From: Cunninghamia lanceolata
Taxonomy: Eukaryota > Streptophyta > Pinopsida > Cupressales > Cupressaceae
Length of the DNA stretch: 64,000 nt
Direction of reading: 5' to 3'
Assembly: GCA_027924645.1 (NCBI GenBank)
Contig: BSBN01000213.1
Location: 33,048,501 to 33,112,500 of the forward strand
Of this stretch, positions 24,999 to 36,839 are shown one piece after another. The notes beneath the pieces are model-generated. The model searched no databases. It saw only the letters and a program-made list of their open reading frames with translations, and had not been told where the DNA came from. The translations under genes were made by a program, and so were the position numbers. The stretch's first letter is position 1. Every line of letters begins with the position of its first letter.

Positions 24999-26089
24999 TG
25001 TTGATAACTGAGGGGGGGGTGAATCAGTTATCCTAATAATTCAACTTTCTGTGCTTTCTTAACAGTTAATGCAACATCAGATTCTATAAGCAAGCATTAC
25101 TATGAAATGTAAATAACACCAATACACATGACACAATGATTTTGATGTGGAAACCCTGTTAAGGGAAAAAACCACGGGGTGATTAACCCAAGATATTATT
25201 CTCTATTAGAAGAATAGAAGATACAAAATGGCACTTGCCAATTAGGGCTCACTGCCCGAGCACACTACTCACAAGAGGCTCATTGCCTACAAAAGACTTA
25301 TTGTTTACAAGAAGAAAACTTGAACTGATGAAAAGCATCCACACATGTTGAAGTTCAGTTCTGGTTTAAGCTCAATAGACTGATCTGCAGCACTTCATTC
25401 TGACTCTTCTTGAGTGTTGCTGTCCTCTTACATTCTGAGCCTATTTTTCTACCTTTTATTTATTCTTCTGCTTTTATTCGTATTTCCACACACACAACTC
25501 ACACTTCACATCTAAATCCATCTTGTATATATATCCGCACAAGTGATTTCAACACTTTTCTAGTCTACACCTAGAATAGTCAATATTATCTCAAACTCTG
25601 GTCTGTCGGCTGAATCCTTACATACCAAGTAATGCGGATCAAGGATATGCTTGTAGAAGTCTTCAATCATGTCAGCCAATCATGAATGATACCTTAGGAA
25701 CCTTTATCACCATCAACATCTCATCCGGAATAACTTCTGATGCTCTGCCTGTTAGTTCTTCCTCTGTCTATTCTACCAAACTGGGGACCCCAATACTTGA
25801 ATGCTTATATCTCTTTATTCTTTTATCACCGGAGGCTCAATTCCTGGAATCTATCAGTCAAGGTACTCCTCTTGACTTTACCAAATCCGTACTTCATTGA
25901 AATACTTCCTCTGAGAGATCCAGACCTGACTGTCGAACCTTTCCACATACTCTGTTCTTTCTTATCGGACCACACCACTCTTCAATCTGACTTCCAGTAT
26001 AGACCCACCATGTCTTGCGGATGTGTGGGAAGAACTTTGTTGCCATCAATGACAACAATCATGAAGCTCCAATGTGTCTCTTGCCAACA
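24999..26089 (-). repeat. 3' LTR of element A
   Basis: 1091 bp, very similar to 31231-32320. On the plus strand it begins TGTTGATAACTGAG and ends CTCTTGCCAACA. It is the 3' LTR because the polypurine tract lies directly to its right. Confidence 0.9.
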
Positions 26090-26102
26090 ATCTCCCCCTT
26101 TA
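26090..26102 (-). other. Polypurine tract of element A
   Basis: The minus strand reads AAAGGGGGAGATT immediately before the LTR start. Similar G-rich runs recur nearby on the minus strand (about 26150, 26195 and 26235). Confidence 0.8.
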
Positions 26103-26495
26103 GCATTGATGGCAACACTTCGTGAAAATTGACTAAGTGTTATACTATACTCCCCCTTGGCTGATGCTCTGTCTCTATGTACATTTTTCAGAGCTCCCCC
26201 TTAGCTGGATTCCTCATTTTTCATTGCTCCTCACTCCCCCTTTGACATCAATGGCAAAGGGTGGGGTCCACACATAAAAAAATATTTCTCAAAAATTTAA
26301 CTTAGTCGCATAAGTATATCATCCGGTTGACCTCTACATATACTTTACTATGTCTACAAAAGTGTTTTTCAATTGTACAACTTCGGTTGCCCAACTCAGC
26401 TTCATCCTATCCAAAATTGATATGGAACCACTGAACAGGAATGCAAAAACTTCAGCCTTCTTCAGATCTGTCAGATCATTTATCTTGGCGGTGGT

Positions 26496-29400
26496 TTAAG
26501 CATCACTTAGGGCCTCATGAATGACCTCCAACTTAGGAATGATTATTCTTCTAAGCTCATTTAACCTGCCGATTCTGTTTTTCTTTTCTTTCTCTAGCTT
26601 CTTAATTTCATCCAAGATTGCAATGGTTTGACATTCTTGATTTACTATGGATGAGGTAAATGGATCAAAATTTTGAGAAAGTTTTGTTAGTTGGATCTCC
26701 TTTTCTTTCATTTTCTTCTCAATCTCCATTGTTGCTTTGGACCATGATAGACAAAATTTATATATTTCCCCGCCATCTTTAAGAGCATTTTCTAAGCTCT
26801 TTATCCCTATATCCATATTTCTTCTATCATTTGATATTACACTTAGTACTTTAGAGAATCTTTTATCCAAAAACTCTTTCCGGACCTTTTCCTCAGTTGA
26901 TTTCTCTAAGGACTCAAAATGAGTGCTGACTAAACTAACAAGAGATTTAAGATTACCTGATGAGGAGGCTGAGGGATCCTTCTGAAGAGATGGCATGATC
27001 TTTTCTAAAACACTGGATGCAGCTTCTATTAGCTCACAATCTTCCATGTGAGACTTCAGAAATTTTTCTTTTGCCTTTGCATTGGCAAATGAAGCTATCT
27101 TCATTGTTTGAACTAGGGAGAGAGAGTCAAAGTTAACTGGACCTTGAAGTAACTTCGGTTCATCAATCTCCAACATTTCTTTTGTCAAGAAGTCCTTGAC
27201 AGTTTCTGCAGTGTCTCTTGCTGGAGATAGAGATTTCTTCTCTTCTGCATGGTCACTTATGTTCTTCTCAACTTGACTTTCTTCTCTTCCTTTCGCTTCT
27301 TCTTCTTTTTCCTCTATTCTTTCTTCTCCTTTAGATCCGGAGACTGTAGGGGAAACTGGAGGAGAGATATTTGTTTGTTCATGAGCCACCTCTTCCGGAG
27401 TAGAGGATTTTAAGCCCTTGTCTTTACCTTTCACCGGAGTCCATTGCTTCTTCTGTCATTGCCTCAGTAGATTCTTTTTCAACACTTGAAGCCGAGGGAT
27501 CAATACCCAAGTCCTTTATAATAGGAATGTTGAATCTTGAGTATGCCTTCTGCATGATTTCTTCTATTTCTTTTTCCACTTTATCAATCTCTCCAAGCAT
27601 GAGCTGATTCATTCTAGTCTTACTCCGGAACTCATCCTTGCAATCTTTGAAGATCATATCCATTTGTTTTGGAGTAATTGAAGGGTAGAGCTGAATATCT
27701 ATCTGTTCTCTGATTTCTAAGTCCTTTGCCTTAGCATTTTCTTTTCTCATTTCAAGTTCCTTTTCCAAACTTTTAGGAATTAGAGAAATTATTTCAATCA
27801 AGGCTTTATTGTATATGTTCAAGTACATAACTGTGGCTTCCTCCAAGATTTTTCTATCTGCATCATTATATGCATCATAGAATTCTGTTATCGGTTGCAG
27901 GTTTCCATCCATAGTAATAGCTTTGACTACATCATCTGGGGATAGAGTGGGCTTTTCAACAAATTCTTCTACCTCTGCCACCTTATCTGCACCAGATACT
28001 TTCTTCTTCTTCTTCTTCTTCATCTTCTGTCCCTTCTTCATCGGATTCTGTCTCTTCTTCATCTTTCTGACTGATATAAGACCTTGTGGCCTTTGTCTTA
28101 GTTCTTTTCTCTGCTTTATCAAATGATTTTGCTTCCGATTTTGATGTCTTTGAGCTTTTGTCCGTGGTAGGTGCAAACCTCTTAGAGGATCTTGTCCGGG
28201 TGGGGGCTTCTACTGGATCACTTTCCTTTTCAGCTTCTTCCTTCTTTTTCTCTGCTCTTTCCCTCTTCTCCCTATTAGCATCAAGTGCTTCTTTTGATAT
28301 GCCAAATCTTTTGGCAACATCTTCTACTTCTTTTCTCACTTTTCTCTTCATCTCCGGTTGTCTAAGTTCCACATGGATCTTTACACTCAACTCCTCAAAG
28401 GTTCCAAATATTTCTGCCTTGGGATCTTTGGGTTGACTTAGCATGTGCTGAATATGCAGCTCCATAATTTTCTCATCCACTTCATACCCCATTGGCATGA
28501 TCCAGACTATCCTTGGCTCCACAGCCTCCATTAGGCACTGATCAATTTCTACCATGAAATAAACTGTATCCTTATACTTTTCAACTAGGGATTTGGGAAT
28601 TCTCTCCCTTGCTTGTATCATGTTCTGAAAGTTCTTAAAGTGCCCCCAGAGTGTTGTATTCTGTGCCTTGGCATCACCAAGCCCATGTATATAATCTCTG
28701 ATATGAATGGCTACTGGTCTATCATTCTGCCATACCCAGCCACCGGATTTGGGAAGCTCATTCATGTAATAGAAGAAAAGACAGAGTATCAAACCGCCGT
28801 ATTTGAAGGAATTCTTATCCTTCTTTATCTTTTGTAGATTCTCCAAGAGTTGGTTCAGAAGGAGTTCGCAAAGATCATAGTCTACATTCTTCCTCAACAT
28901 TTCATAGGCAGTATATATAGCAGTTCCAGAAACTAAATTCTCCATGCTGGAGTGATATATCTTATATCCAATTACCATTGATGCAAACTTGATATCCGGA
29001 TCTGTGATATCCTCAATAGTCATAGCTCTTTTATCAAACTTTGATCCGGTAGCCTCACTGACAATTTGGTTTTTGAGAGATTTGAGCGTAGGCATTTCAC
29101 CAGTTGAGTGTAACCTAGTTACAACCCTAATGGCATCCTTAGTGATCTTAAACAACCTATTTAACCACATGAAGTTGTCATGCATTCTGCTCAAGATATA
29201 TCGGACCCATTCATCTTCCAGAAAATAGGGGAAATGAATGCACTGTGCAAAATGTTTATCCCGGATAGCTCTATACTGAGTTTTGAGTTCAAATGAGTCA
29301 TCTATCAAATGCTTGTGATAGATATCAACCAACTTGGATTCCCCAAATTCTTCAATGTTCGCATGAATATATGCCCTAACATCTTCTACATGCAGAACTC

Positions 29401-29515
29401 CATGCGGAATACTTGAAAAGGCGCCTAGGGGATCAACTTCTAGGGATTTATATGGATGTTTCTTGAACTTAGGTCGTGGCCTCTCAGTGATCTTTACAAC
29501 ATTCAGTGTATCCAT
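26496..29515 (-). pseudogene. Element A accessory reading frame (about 1000 codons, two frame breaks)
   Basis: I do not recognise this protein. Three overlapping pieces follow on the minus strand: 29515-27983, about 28000-27424 and 27434-26496. The true first ATG is at 29515 (MDTLNVVKITERPRP); the frame is open ten codons further but that start is TTG. Piece one has a helical, aromatic-rich domain (residues about 20-400) including a hydrophobic stretch LILCLFFYYMNELP, followed by a K/E-rich region with several KKR-type clusters. The first break lies in a GAA/AAG-type microsatellite (about 27995-28060), the second near 27430. The rest is E/K/S-rich with long coiled-coil helices and ends at TAA 26496. 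With both breaks repaired it would read through. A TATA-like ATATAAG lies at 29718-29724 on this strand, so it may have its own promoter. It sits where pol would be expected. Confidence 0.65.
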
Positions 29516-29983
29516 CTTCAAAAAGACTTTCAGAGAAATATTCAATAACGGAAAGTACCTTTTGCGCGTCTAGGGTTCGTGAAAAGATCCAGATTGATTT
29601 GCTGGATGAATTAACTTTTGTAGAAGACCTTTGATGGGCTTCAGGAGATTTGATGCAGAGCTCTTCTTTTTCTTCTTCTCTAATGTAGAATGACCAAGTG
29701 TTTGATAGGAAGAACCCTTATATTACTCCGCAAACCCTAATACCAAGTTGCAATAAATGCTCAACCTAAGTCATTCTGATTTTATTCGGATGACTTGAAG
29801 AACCGGATCAATCTTGATCTGAACATCTTGCGGATCTCCCAAATCTTAACCATAGTAAATATTTAGATGTTTTTCTTATGAACCCTTTAATCCAAAACTC
29901 TCCTTGTGCTAGTCCGGCACCAATTGACTGGCTAGGGGAAAAATGGTTTTCTTTGTGTCTCCCCCTGAGCCAGAGCTCACTTT

Positions 29984-31165
29984 TTAATTTTTGGAAGGAA
30001 TATCAGCACCAGAGTTTGGTGTGGATCCATCCCTTACATTCTCTGTACTTTTCTTCACCCAAATCTTGTTCATCTCACTTTGAACTTCATCCACATTCAC
30101 TTTTTGTTTTCCCTTATCTTGATTCTGATTATGATGTACCGGACCTCTTTTGTCCTGATTCTTGCTTCTACAGAATTTTGCAATATGACTAGATCTATTG
30201 CAAATTTGGCAAACAACATTTCTTTGCATATTTGATTGATATCCTCTTGATCTGCATTGATTCGCCATATGACCCATTCTATTGCATGCAAAGCATCTAC
30301 CATTGAATGAATTGTTCATTTGCATATTTATGCATTCATGAGATTTGTGACCATACCTTTTGCAGTTGAAACACTGTCTGGAGAAGGATGTATTAGTCTG
30401 ATTCATTCTCTTTCTGCATTGATTAGCTTTATGACCAAAGTTATTGCAGTTGTGGCAGTATCCATTGAAGGATGGATATCTTTGAGCATTAGGCTGCCTT
30501 ACCGAAGGTCTTCTAGGCCTGTTCCTTGGATTTTCTGATCTAAAATTCTTCTGATCGGATCTGGAGCTTTCATCTTTTTCATACCCCAGGCCACACTTGT
30601 CATCTACCCTCTTTTGGCTTTCAAGGAGAACTTCAAGTTGAGTAGAGCTTATCTTGAATTTCTCTTTGTATTCATTTGCTGTTTGAAGATCCCTTTTGAG
30701 AGAGACAATTTGATCCTCAAGTTTTTCTTCATTATCTTTAGCATCTTCAAGATCAGATTCAAGATGTCTGATTATTCTATCCATCTTGTGGTAGTCTTCT
30801 GATTTTTCTTTGAGAGATTGTCTTAGTTCATCTTCAGTTTTTCTTTTCTCTTCAATCTCTTGGGTAAACTTTATAACTCCTGACTCCATTTCATGTCTTA
30901 CCATAATGATTTCTTTTGATAACTTTTCACATAACTTGGTTTTCTCCTTCAAATCTCCATTTGTATCATTGGCTTCACCTTGTCTTGCCAGTTGCTGAAG
31001 TAGCTCCTTTCTCTTTTTCATAGAGAGACTCAGTTTCTCTTTTAATTCATTTATGAAATCATCAGCCTGTTTGAGTCTTTCCTTCAATTCATTGATTTCA
31101 GAATTTGACTGCTCAAGATCATCTAGGGCAGACTTAAGTTGCTCCTTCATACCATATGCATCCAT
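29984..31165 (-). CDS. Gag-like protein with coiled coil and four zinc knuckles
   Basis: An intact 393-codon frame starting at ATG 31165, about 50 bp downstream of the primer site. Residues 1-185 form a long heptad-patterned coiled coil rich in E, K and L. Residues 200-230 are R/N/S-rich and basic. Four zinc knuckles of exact CX2CX4HX4C spacing follow at residues 237-250, 265-278, 291-304 and 319-332, separated by short N/S/R-rich linkers. Such knuckles bind the element RNA in Gag. A capsid domain, expected before the knuckles in copia or gypsy Gag, is not recognisable, and no protease follows. It is intact, so it may still be translated, but whether it can form particles alone is doubtful. 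The match to a copia-type Gag C-terminus is inference. Confidence 0.75.
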   Translation of the reverse strand: MDAYGMKEQLKSALDDLEQSNSEINELKERLKQADDFINELKEKLSLSMKKRKELLQQLARQGEANDTNGDLKEKTKLCEKLSKEIIMVRHEMESGVIKFTQEIEEKRKTEDELRQSLKEKSEDYHKMDRIIRHLESDLEDAKDNEEKLEDQIVSLKRDLQTANEYKEKFKISSTQLEVLLESQKRVDDKCGLGYEKDESSRSDQKNFRSENPRNRPRRPSVRQPNAQRYPSFNGYCHNCNNFGHKANQCRKRMNQTNTSFSRQCFNCKRYGHKSHECINMQMNNSFNGRCFACNRMGHMANQCRSRGYQSNMQRNVVCQICNRSSHIAKFCRSKNQDKRGPVHHNQNQDKGKQKVNVDEVQSEMNKIWVKKSTENVRDGSTPNSGADIPSKN

Positions 31166-31216
31166 TTGAATTCCCAGATCTTCCTCAAGCTGTTAGGCTC
31201 TGTTTGGAGGAACTTG

Positions 31217-31228
31217 GCTCTGATACCA
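31217..31228 (-). other. Primer-binding site (initiator-Met tRNA) of element A
   Basis: The minus strand reads TGGTATCAGAGC, a perfect match to the usual plant primer site. Two bases separate it from the 5' LTR. Confidence 0.9.
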
Positions 31229-31230
31229 AT

Positions 31231-32320
31231 TGTTGATAACTGAGAGGGGGGGTGAATCATTTATCCTAATAATTCAACTTTCTGTGCTTTCTTAACAGTT
31301 AATGCAACATCAGATTCTATAAGAAAGCATAACTATGAAATGTAAATAACACCAATACACATGACACAATGATTTTGACGTGGAAACCCTGTTAAGGGAA
31401 AAAACCACGGGGTGATTAACCCAAGATATTATTCTCTGTTAGAAGACTAGAAGATACAAAATGGCACTTGCCAATTAGGGCTCACTGCCCGAGCACACTG
31501 CTCACAAGAGGCTCACTGCCTACAAAAGACTTACTGTTTACAAGAAGAAAACTTGAACTGATGAAAAGCATCCACACATGCTGAAGTTCAGTTCTGGTTT
31601 AAGCTCAATAGACTGATCTGCAGCACTTCATTCTAACTCTTCTTGAGTGCTGTTGTCCTCTTACATTCTGAACCTGTTTTTCTGCCTTTTATTTATTCTT
31701 CTACTTTTATTCGTATTTCCACACACACAACTCACACTTCACATCTAAATCCATCTTGTATATATATCCGCACAAGTGATTTCAACACTTTTCTAGTCGG
31801 CACCTGGAATAGTCAATATTATCTCAAACTCTGGTCTGTCGGCTAAATTCTTGCATACCAAGTAATGCGGATCAAGGATATGCTTGTAGAAGTCTTCAAT
31901 CCTATTGGCCAATCATGAATGATACCTTAGAAACCTTTATCACCATCAACATCTCATCCGGAATAACTTCTGATGCTCTGCCTGTCAGTTCTTCCTCTGT
32001 CTATTCTACCAAATCGGACCCCAATACTTGAATGCTTATATCTCTTTATTCTTTTATCACCAGAGGCTCAATTCCTGGAATCTATCAGTCAAGGTACTCC
32101 TCTTGACTTTACCAAATATGTACTTCACTGAAATACTTCCTCTGAGAGATCCAGACCTGATTGTCGAACCTTTCCACATACTCTGTTCTTGCTTACCGGA
32201 CCACACCACTCTTCAATCTGACTTCCGATATAGACCCACCATGTCCTGTGGATGTGTGGGAAGAACTTTGTTGCCATCAATGACAACAATCATAAAGCTC
32301 CAATGTATCTCTTGCCAATA
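31231..32320 (-). repeat. 5' LTR of element A
   Basis: 1090 bp, near-identical to 24999-26089. Its outer end reads CTTGCCAATA, where the partner ends CCAACA, a single change. It is followed by the target copy GGAGT at 32321-32325. Confidence 0.9.
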
Positions 32321-32835
32321 GGAGTAGGAGTAGAATTAGATTAGGTTCCACATGTTGTTCATGATTCAATATTATAACTAGGGAACCATTCTAAGTGACA
32401 TCAAACTATTCAAATCATTTGTGAATCATGTTCTTGCATTCTGTGACTTGTAAGTGTGTATGTAAAGTTAATTGGATCCATCTTAAGGGATACTGTGTTG
32501 TTATCATTTGTTGGTGCATCCGCATGGTGTATTAATCAACTATATTAGAGATTTTATGTAGCAAGTTTATCGTGACCTAGCGACAGCTATGGGGGTCAAG
32601 TGTATGTTGGGTATGGCTATGGTTATCAATTATTGTTCCATTTCATAACTCTAGGAATGTCCTTCCTAGATTTAGATGATCTCGAAGTGTAGGAGAGCAT
32701 ACCCACTCTTGTTAGTTGGCCTTAACCATCCTTAATATGTGGATGAGCCCCTTTCTCACCTTTCTGATGACATCCCTAGCCTAGAAGGAGGATAAATACT
32801 TTAGGATTTTAGACCTACAATTTTGGGACCCAATA

Positions 32836-33498
32836 GAATGGTGTCATTGTTGAGGATATTTTAAGTTGAAATTATTTTGAAGAACTCAGAAATTTAGTCT
32901 TTACAAGTTTGCAACGGTCTAATATTTGTATTTTGTTATGTGTTGAAGTTGACAGCCTACCAACTTACGCCAACAAAATGGCACCATTGCTGGTGATAAA
33001 GTTACTTTAGTCATTTTGGGTGCATTATGCTTGGGTAAGTTGGTAGCTCATCAACTTACGCCTACATAATGGTGTTGTTTCCAGGGATGTAATACTTTGG
33101 TTCTGATCTTGAAGACCTCTGCAATAGTCATTGAAGAAAGTGTGTAGCTATTACCAGGTGCATTTTGTTGTTTTTTGAAGTTGGCAACCTGTCAACTTAT
33201 GCCAATAGAATGACACCAATGCTAGGGAAGAAAATTATTGTTGGGTTAAAATAAAATGAAGACTTTGTTGGTGAGCTAAGCCCATAATCGGTTTGTGGCC
33301 TTGAAGATCAGTCACGCTTCAAGGAGTTCCTCTTTTTGGAAGAGGTGGTGACTCTGCTATTAGGAAAAGGAAATTTATTGCTGCTACAGTGTATTTGTTG
33401 TTTGATGATTCAAGATTATTTTAGAAAGTACAACAACTAGTGTTCAAAGGTACATGGTTTTCTTCCTACCTTTGAGATCGAGTTCCTTTCATGGTGAA
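32836..33498 (+). other. Element C leader with primer site and repeated primer-like motifs
   Basis: Just after the 5' LTR, 32839-32856 reads TGGTGTCATTGTTGAGGA, a decayed form of the gypsy primer site TGGCGCCGTTGCCGGGGA. Similar motifs recur at 32979-32996, 33070-33087 and 33211-33228; the last three are each preceded by a CAACTTA-type block. No open frame is present; this is the untranslated leader before gag. Confidence 0.6.
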
Positions 33499-33503
33499 GG
33501 AAA

Positions 33504-36065
33504 TGTAAGCACCAAAAAGATGCATGGGCCTACATGGTAATCCTATGATGAGCCGTGATCCTAAACACATATGTGTAAGCATATATATATGGCCTCTCAA
33601 CAAGCATTCCTCTTGGTGACACGTGGATTGGATTTCCCCTCTTCTTTCTTCTTTTGTTATCCCCTTGTTAACCTGTGAAATTTTATTCATTCTTGATTCT
33701 TCCTTTGTTAACTCTTCATCTTCTTCACTTTATGGCCTTGTCATAAGACCTACAAGTGTAGTATCCTAGGGAAACTATGTCCTCTTGATCTATTTCATCT
33801 TTTTCTAACCTCTTGCGACCTCAAATCAACATACTAATCTCATCCCCAAACCCAATTGCTATGCACCTTTCTTTCTGACCTAGTTGACCCTATTATAATT
33901 TTTGGGTTGCCACCTAGATGACCATCTTGGTAATATGGGTGACCATCTCTTATGCCATCTTTTTATCAAATCAAAGTTGTCAGGTATCTTGTCTAGCCTC
34001 CCAAGATCATTCTCCATGACTTAATTTTCACCTAGACCCCCATCTGACCCTAGTTGCCCCCCTTTTGACCATGGTCGCCCCTTGGGTGACCACCCTAGTA
34101 AAAGGAGGGATCATGTCATTTTTTAGCATGAGTTCCTCTTTATTTTGGAGCTTGAAATTAGCTTCATTTTGACCCAAATTCGCTCCAAATTGCGCCCTGA
34201 TTGTGTGTCACCTTCCCTAACTGATCATCAACTTTTCTCGACTAATTCAAGACTCCCAATCACTCCTTTCTAACTCATAAATAAAATCTTCTTATCTCTC
34301 AATCAATCTCATGCAAACTCCATTTATTCTTTTGTGAAAGGTTATCAAGGTCTGTTCACTCCCTAATTAACCCAGCTCATTCATCAATCAATCTTGTTAA
34401 CTCTTCAATCAATTGAGTTAACTTTGAGCAATCAATTTCCCCCTCTCATGTACCTCTCCAAGCTATAAATACCTCTCACCTCTTCATTATTTCTAAAGTT
34501 GGAGAATGCTCTTCTCATCTTCATAAGCTTTTTCAAGATTCTTCATAGGCCTTTATGCCTCTTTCTTCATTTCTTTCTTTACTTTTCCAAAGCTTCAAAG
34601 ATTTCATTTCATTAGCTTTCATTGTTGCCAAGCTTCACATCTTTCCCATAGGAGGAAAATTCATTGTTGTAATCATGTTTTTGCTTAGATTTTGCTCTCC
34701 ACTAACATATTCATGCTCGCTACAGGACTTATAAGCCTTTTGCTTATTGTTATTTTTCCCAAGCTTTTCAAAAAGCTTCATACAATATTTGTACGCTAGC
34801 CATTTTGCAATCCCAAGTGCTCTAATCCAAGCTTTCATAGCTCAATCCAAGCTTTCTCAAGCTCTTGTTCGAATCAGTTGCAGTCCAATCCCTGTCACCA
34901 AGAGGAGTACCCTACTATTGCAGAGGAAGGAAAGGCTACCAAAAAGGATCTCCAAGGATATGCTAGGCTCATGCGCCTTTGGTTTTGGGTCCTTTTATGC
35001 TTTTATAGTAATTAGATAATCAAAATCTTGCTCTTGAAAATAGTAATTTGATTGTTGCACTTTCCTTGATAGGCTAGTTAGATTGCATTTAATTAGTTTC
35101 AAGTACATTGAATTGTTATATTAGATTTATAATTCTGTACTTACATTTCTTAGAATAGTTGAAAATGACCTTCATAAGAACACAACAAAAATAGATCAAT
35201 TGCATTAGGTAAATTCATAACTAGCTGCATTCATATTTGATTTCTTAGATTAATTAGTTCACTTTCATTCCAAAAATCAGAAAAGAATGAAAATATCTCT
35301 TTGCATATATTTAGATTGCATTCATACAAAAACATCAAAAACACCAATTAAAATAGAAAAATAAGAAAAACAAAACAAGCAAGCACAAAACTCCTCGATC
35401 CCATCACGAGGTCAACCTACTCAACAAACAGAGCAAAAATAAAGAAAAGCTTAGGTATTCACACTAAGTCAACACAAAGTCAACTCATGGTAAAGTTGAA
35501 CCAACTCTCTCCGTTCAAGCATATGGATGTGCCCTAGACTTAGAGGTGAGTGGGTGAGGGTGATCCTAGAGGAGATCAAAGCTATCCACCCAGGCCTCAA
35601 CAAGTGCAACTAACAATTGAAGAACAAGAACATAGGCTTAAGCTATTTGAATAAAGACATTGCATCCAACAACTCCTTCAAGTGAGAGAGAAAAGATTCT
35701 GATGCATTAGACTCACAAATGATTACAATAGATAACCAAATAGGCATTGGAATCTCTGAAACCTAAATAGGAGATTGGTGACTAGTGACCCTTTGGGTCA
35801 TATCATTACCTCCACAACAATAGTCATTAAGTGTAACATAGAAAACAACCCCTAGGAAAGGCCCCGGGACCGGCTGACCATTCTCCATGAAGTCTAGCTC
35901 CCAAGTGAGTAGAACTACCCCCATGTCTCACCTCCTCTTGACTGGCTTCTACCACGAGAGCAAGAGTGATGTGGAGGTTTTCTTGTGGCAAGGAGAAGGG
36001 TCTATTTGCTTTATGAAAGTTGACTTGACCACCCTGAGCTACCAAGTCACGTTTTGAAGTGTACA
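33504..36065 (+). repeat. 5' LTR of element B
   Basis: Aligns with 41272-43812 over its whole length, with frequent substitutions and small indels. Just inside its end, TGGTGAACCCAATGTGAAC at 36071-36089 starts with the TGG expected of a primer site, but I cannot name the tRNA. Confidence 0.85.
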
Positions 36066-36839
36066 TATTTTGGTGAACCCAATGTGAACAACAAAAACTT
36101 CTGATGGGATCTTTTGTGTTTCCACATGCTTCTATCACTCCATGTTCATCTTTCATGTCCATCTTCATTTCATTCATTTCATGGTGTTTCCCACACCCCA
36201 AAACTAAGACAAAATCACATAAATTTTAGGGGAATTACCCCTTGAATGAAGCTAGCACATGTTTAGATCCAATAGCTTCAATCTCAAACCAATCAAACTC
36301 AAAATATTCAAAGGGGATCTAACAAGATCCCCACAACATTGACCAAATCAAAACATGCCAAGTGAGTGTTCGATCTGAGATCCATCAACATAATCAACCT
36401 ATAAAAAACCATACAAAAATGGCCACCCAAATGGACAATGAGGTGAGCCATCAAAAGAAGAGCTTACTAGAATCTTGGAAGGTACAAAAATCTCTCCATG
36501 TAGCACATCAAGATAAAAGACCCATGACATGTGAAGTGTCATAAAAAATAACAAGTGGGATTAGTCAAACCCAACACAAACTAATCCATCTCAAGGTTAT
36601 AAAACTCAAAGAATGGAGGACACTTTACTCACAAACCTTATAGAAAACTGAGTCCAACGAATTAGGACCCTTGAAGATAGAAATGTTGAACATGTTTGTC
36701 AAAGAAAAAATCAAGAAAAACCTAGGGCACAGAGAAATCATTTCATTGATAAAATTGAATCAAATCAGGGGGAAACACATAATCCCCCTCATCTAAACTT
36801 CCATGAAACATTCATGCCTCCCTTGCCCTTACATCCAAC

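Larger units (their letters stand above)
24999..32320 (-). mobile_element. Element A: non-autonomous LTR retrotransposon with gag and an accessory frame
   Basis: 7322 bp, minus strand. LTRs at 24999-26089 and 31231-32320 differ by only a handful of changes per 100-150 bp by eye, making this the youngest element here. They carry TGTTG/CAACA ends (one end mutated to ATA). The primer site (31217-31228) is a perfect complement of the initiator-Met tRNA end, and a polypurine tract lies at 26090-26102. The internal 5.1 kb holds a zinc-knuckle gag-like frame (29984-31165) and a long frame of unknown function (26496-29515). No protease, RT or integrase is present. The tRNA type and gag style resemble Ty1/copia elements, but without pol the superfamily is not certain. 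Confidence 0.9.
23406..32835 (+). repeat. 5' LTR of element C, interrupted by element A
   Basis: The LTR consists of 23406-24998 plus 32326-32835 and aligns with 46605-48755. Element A and its duplicated target separate the two parts. In the other LTR the corresponding site (about 48246) is uninterrupted and reads GCAATAGGAGTAGGAG, giving an empty-site control for the insertion. Confidence 0.85.

Noticed and set aside
28086..28436. Serine/phenylalanine-rich plus-strand frame in element A
   Set aside because: It is the antisense shadow of the lysine/glutamate-rich accessory frame.
29516..29545. Ten extra codons at the start of the element A accessory frame
   Set aside because: The first codon is TTG; the first ATG of the frame is at 29515, so the extension is not supported.
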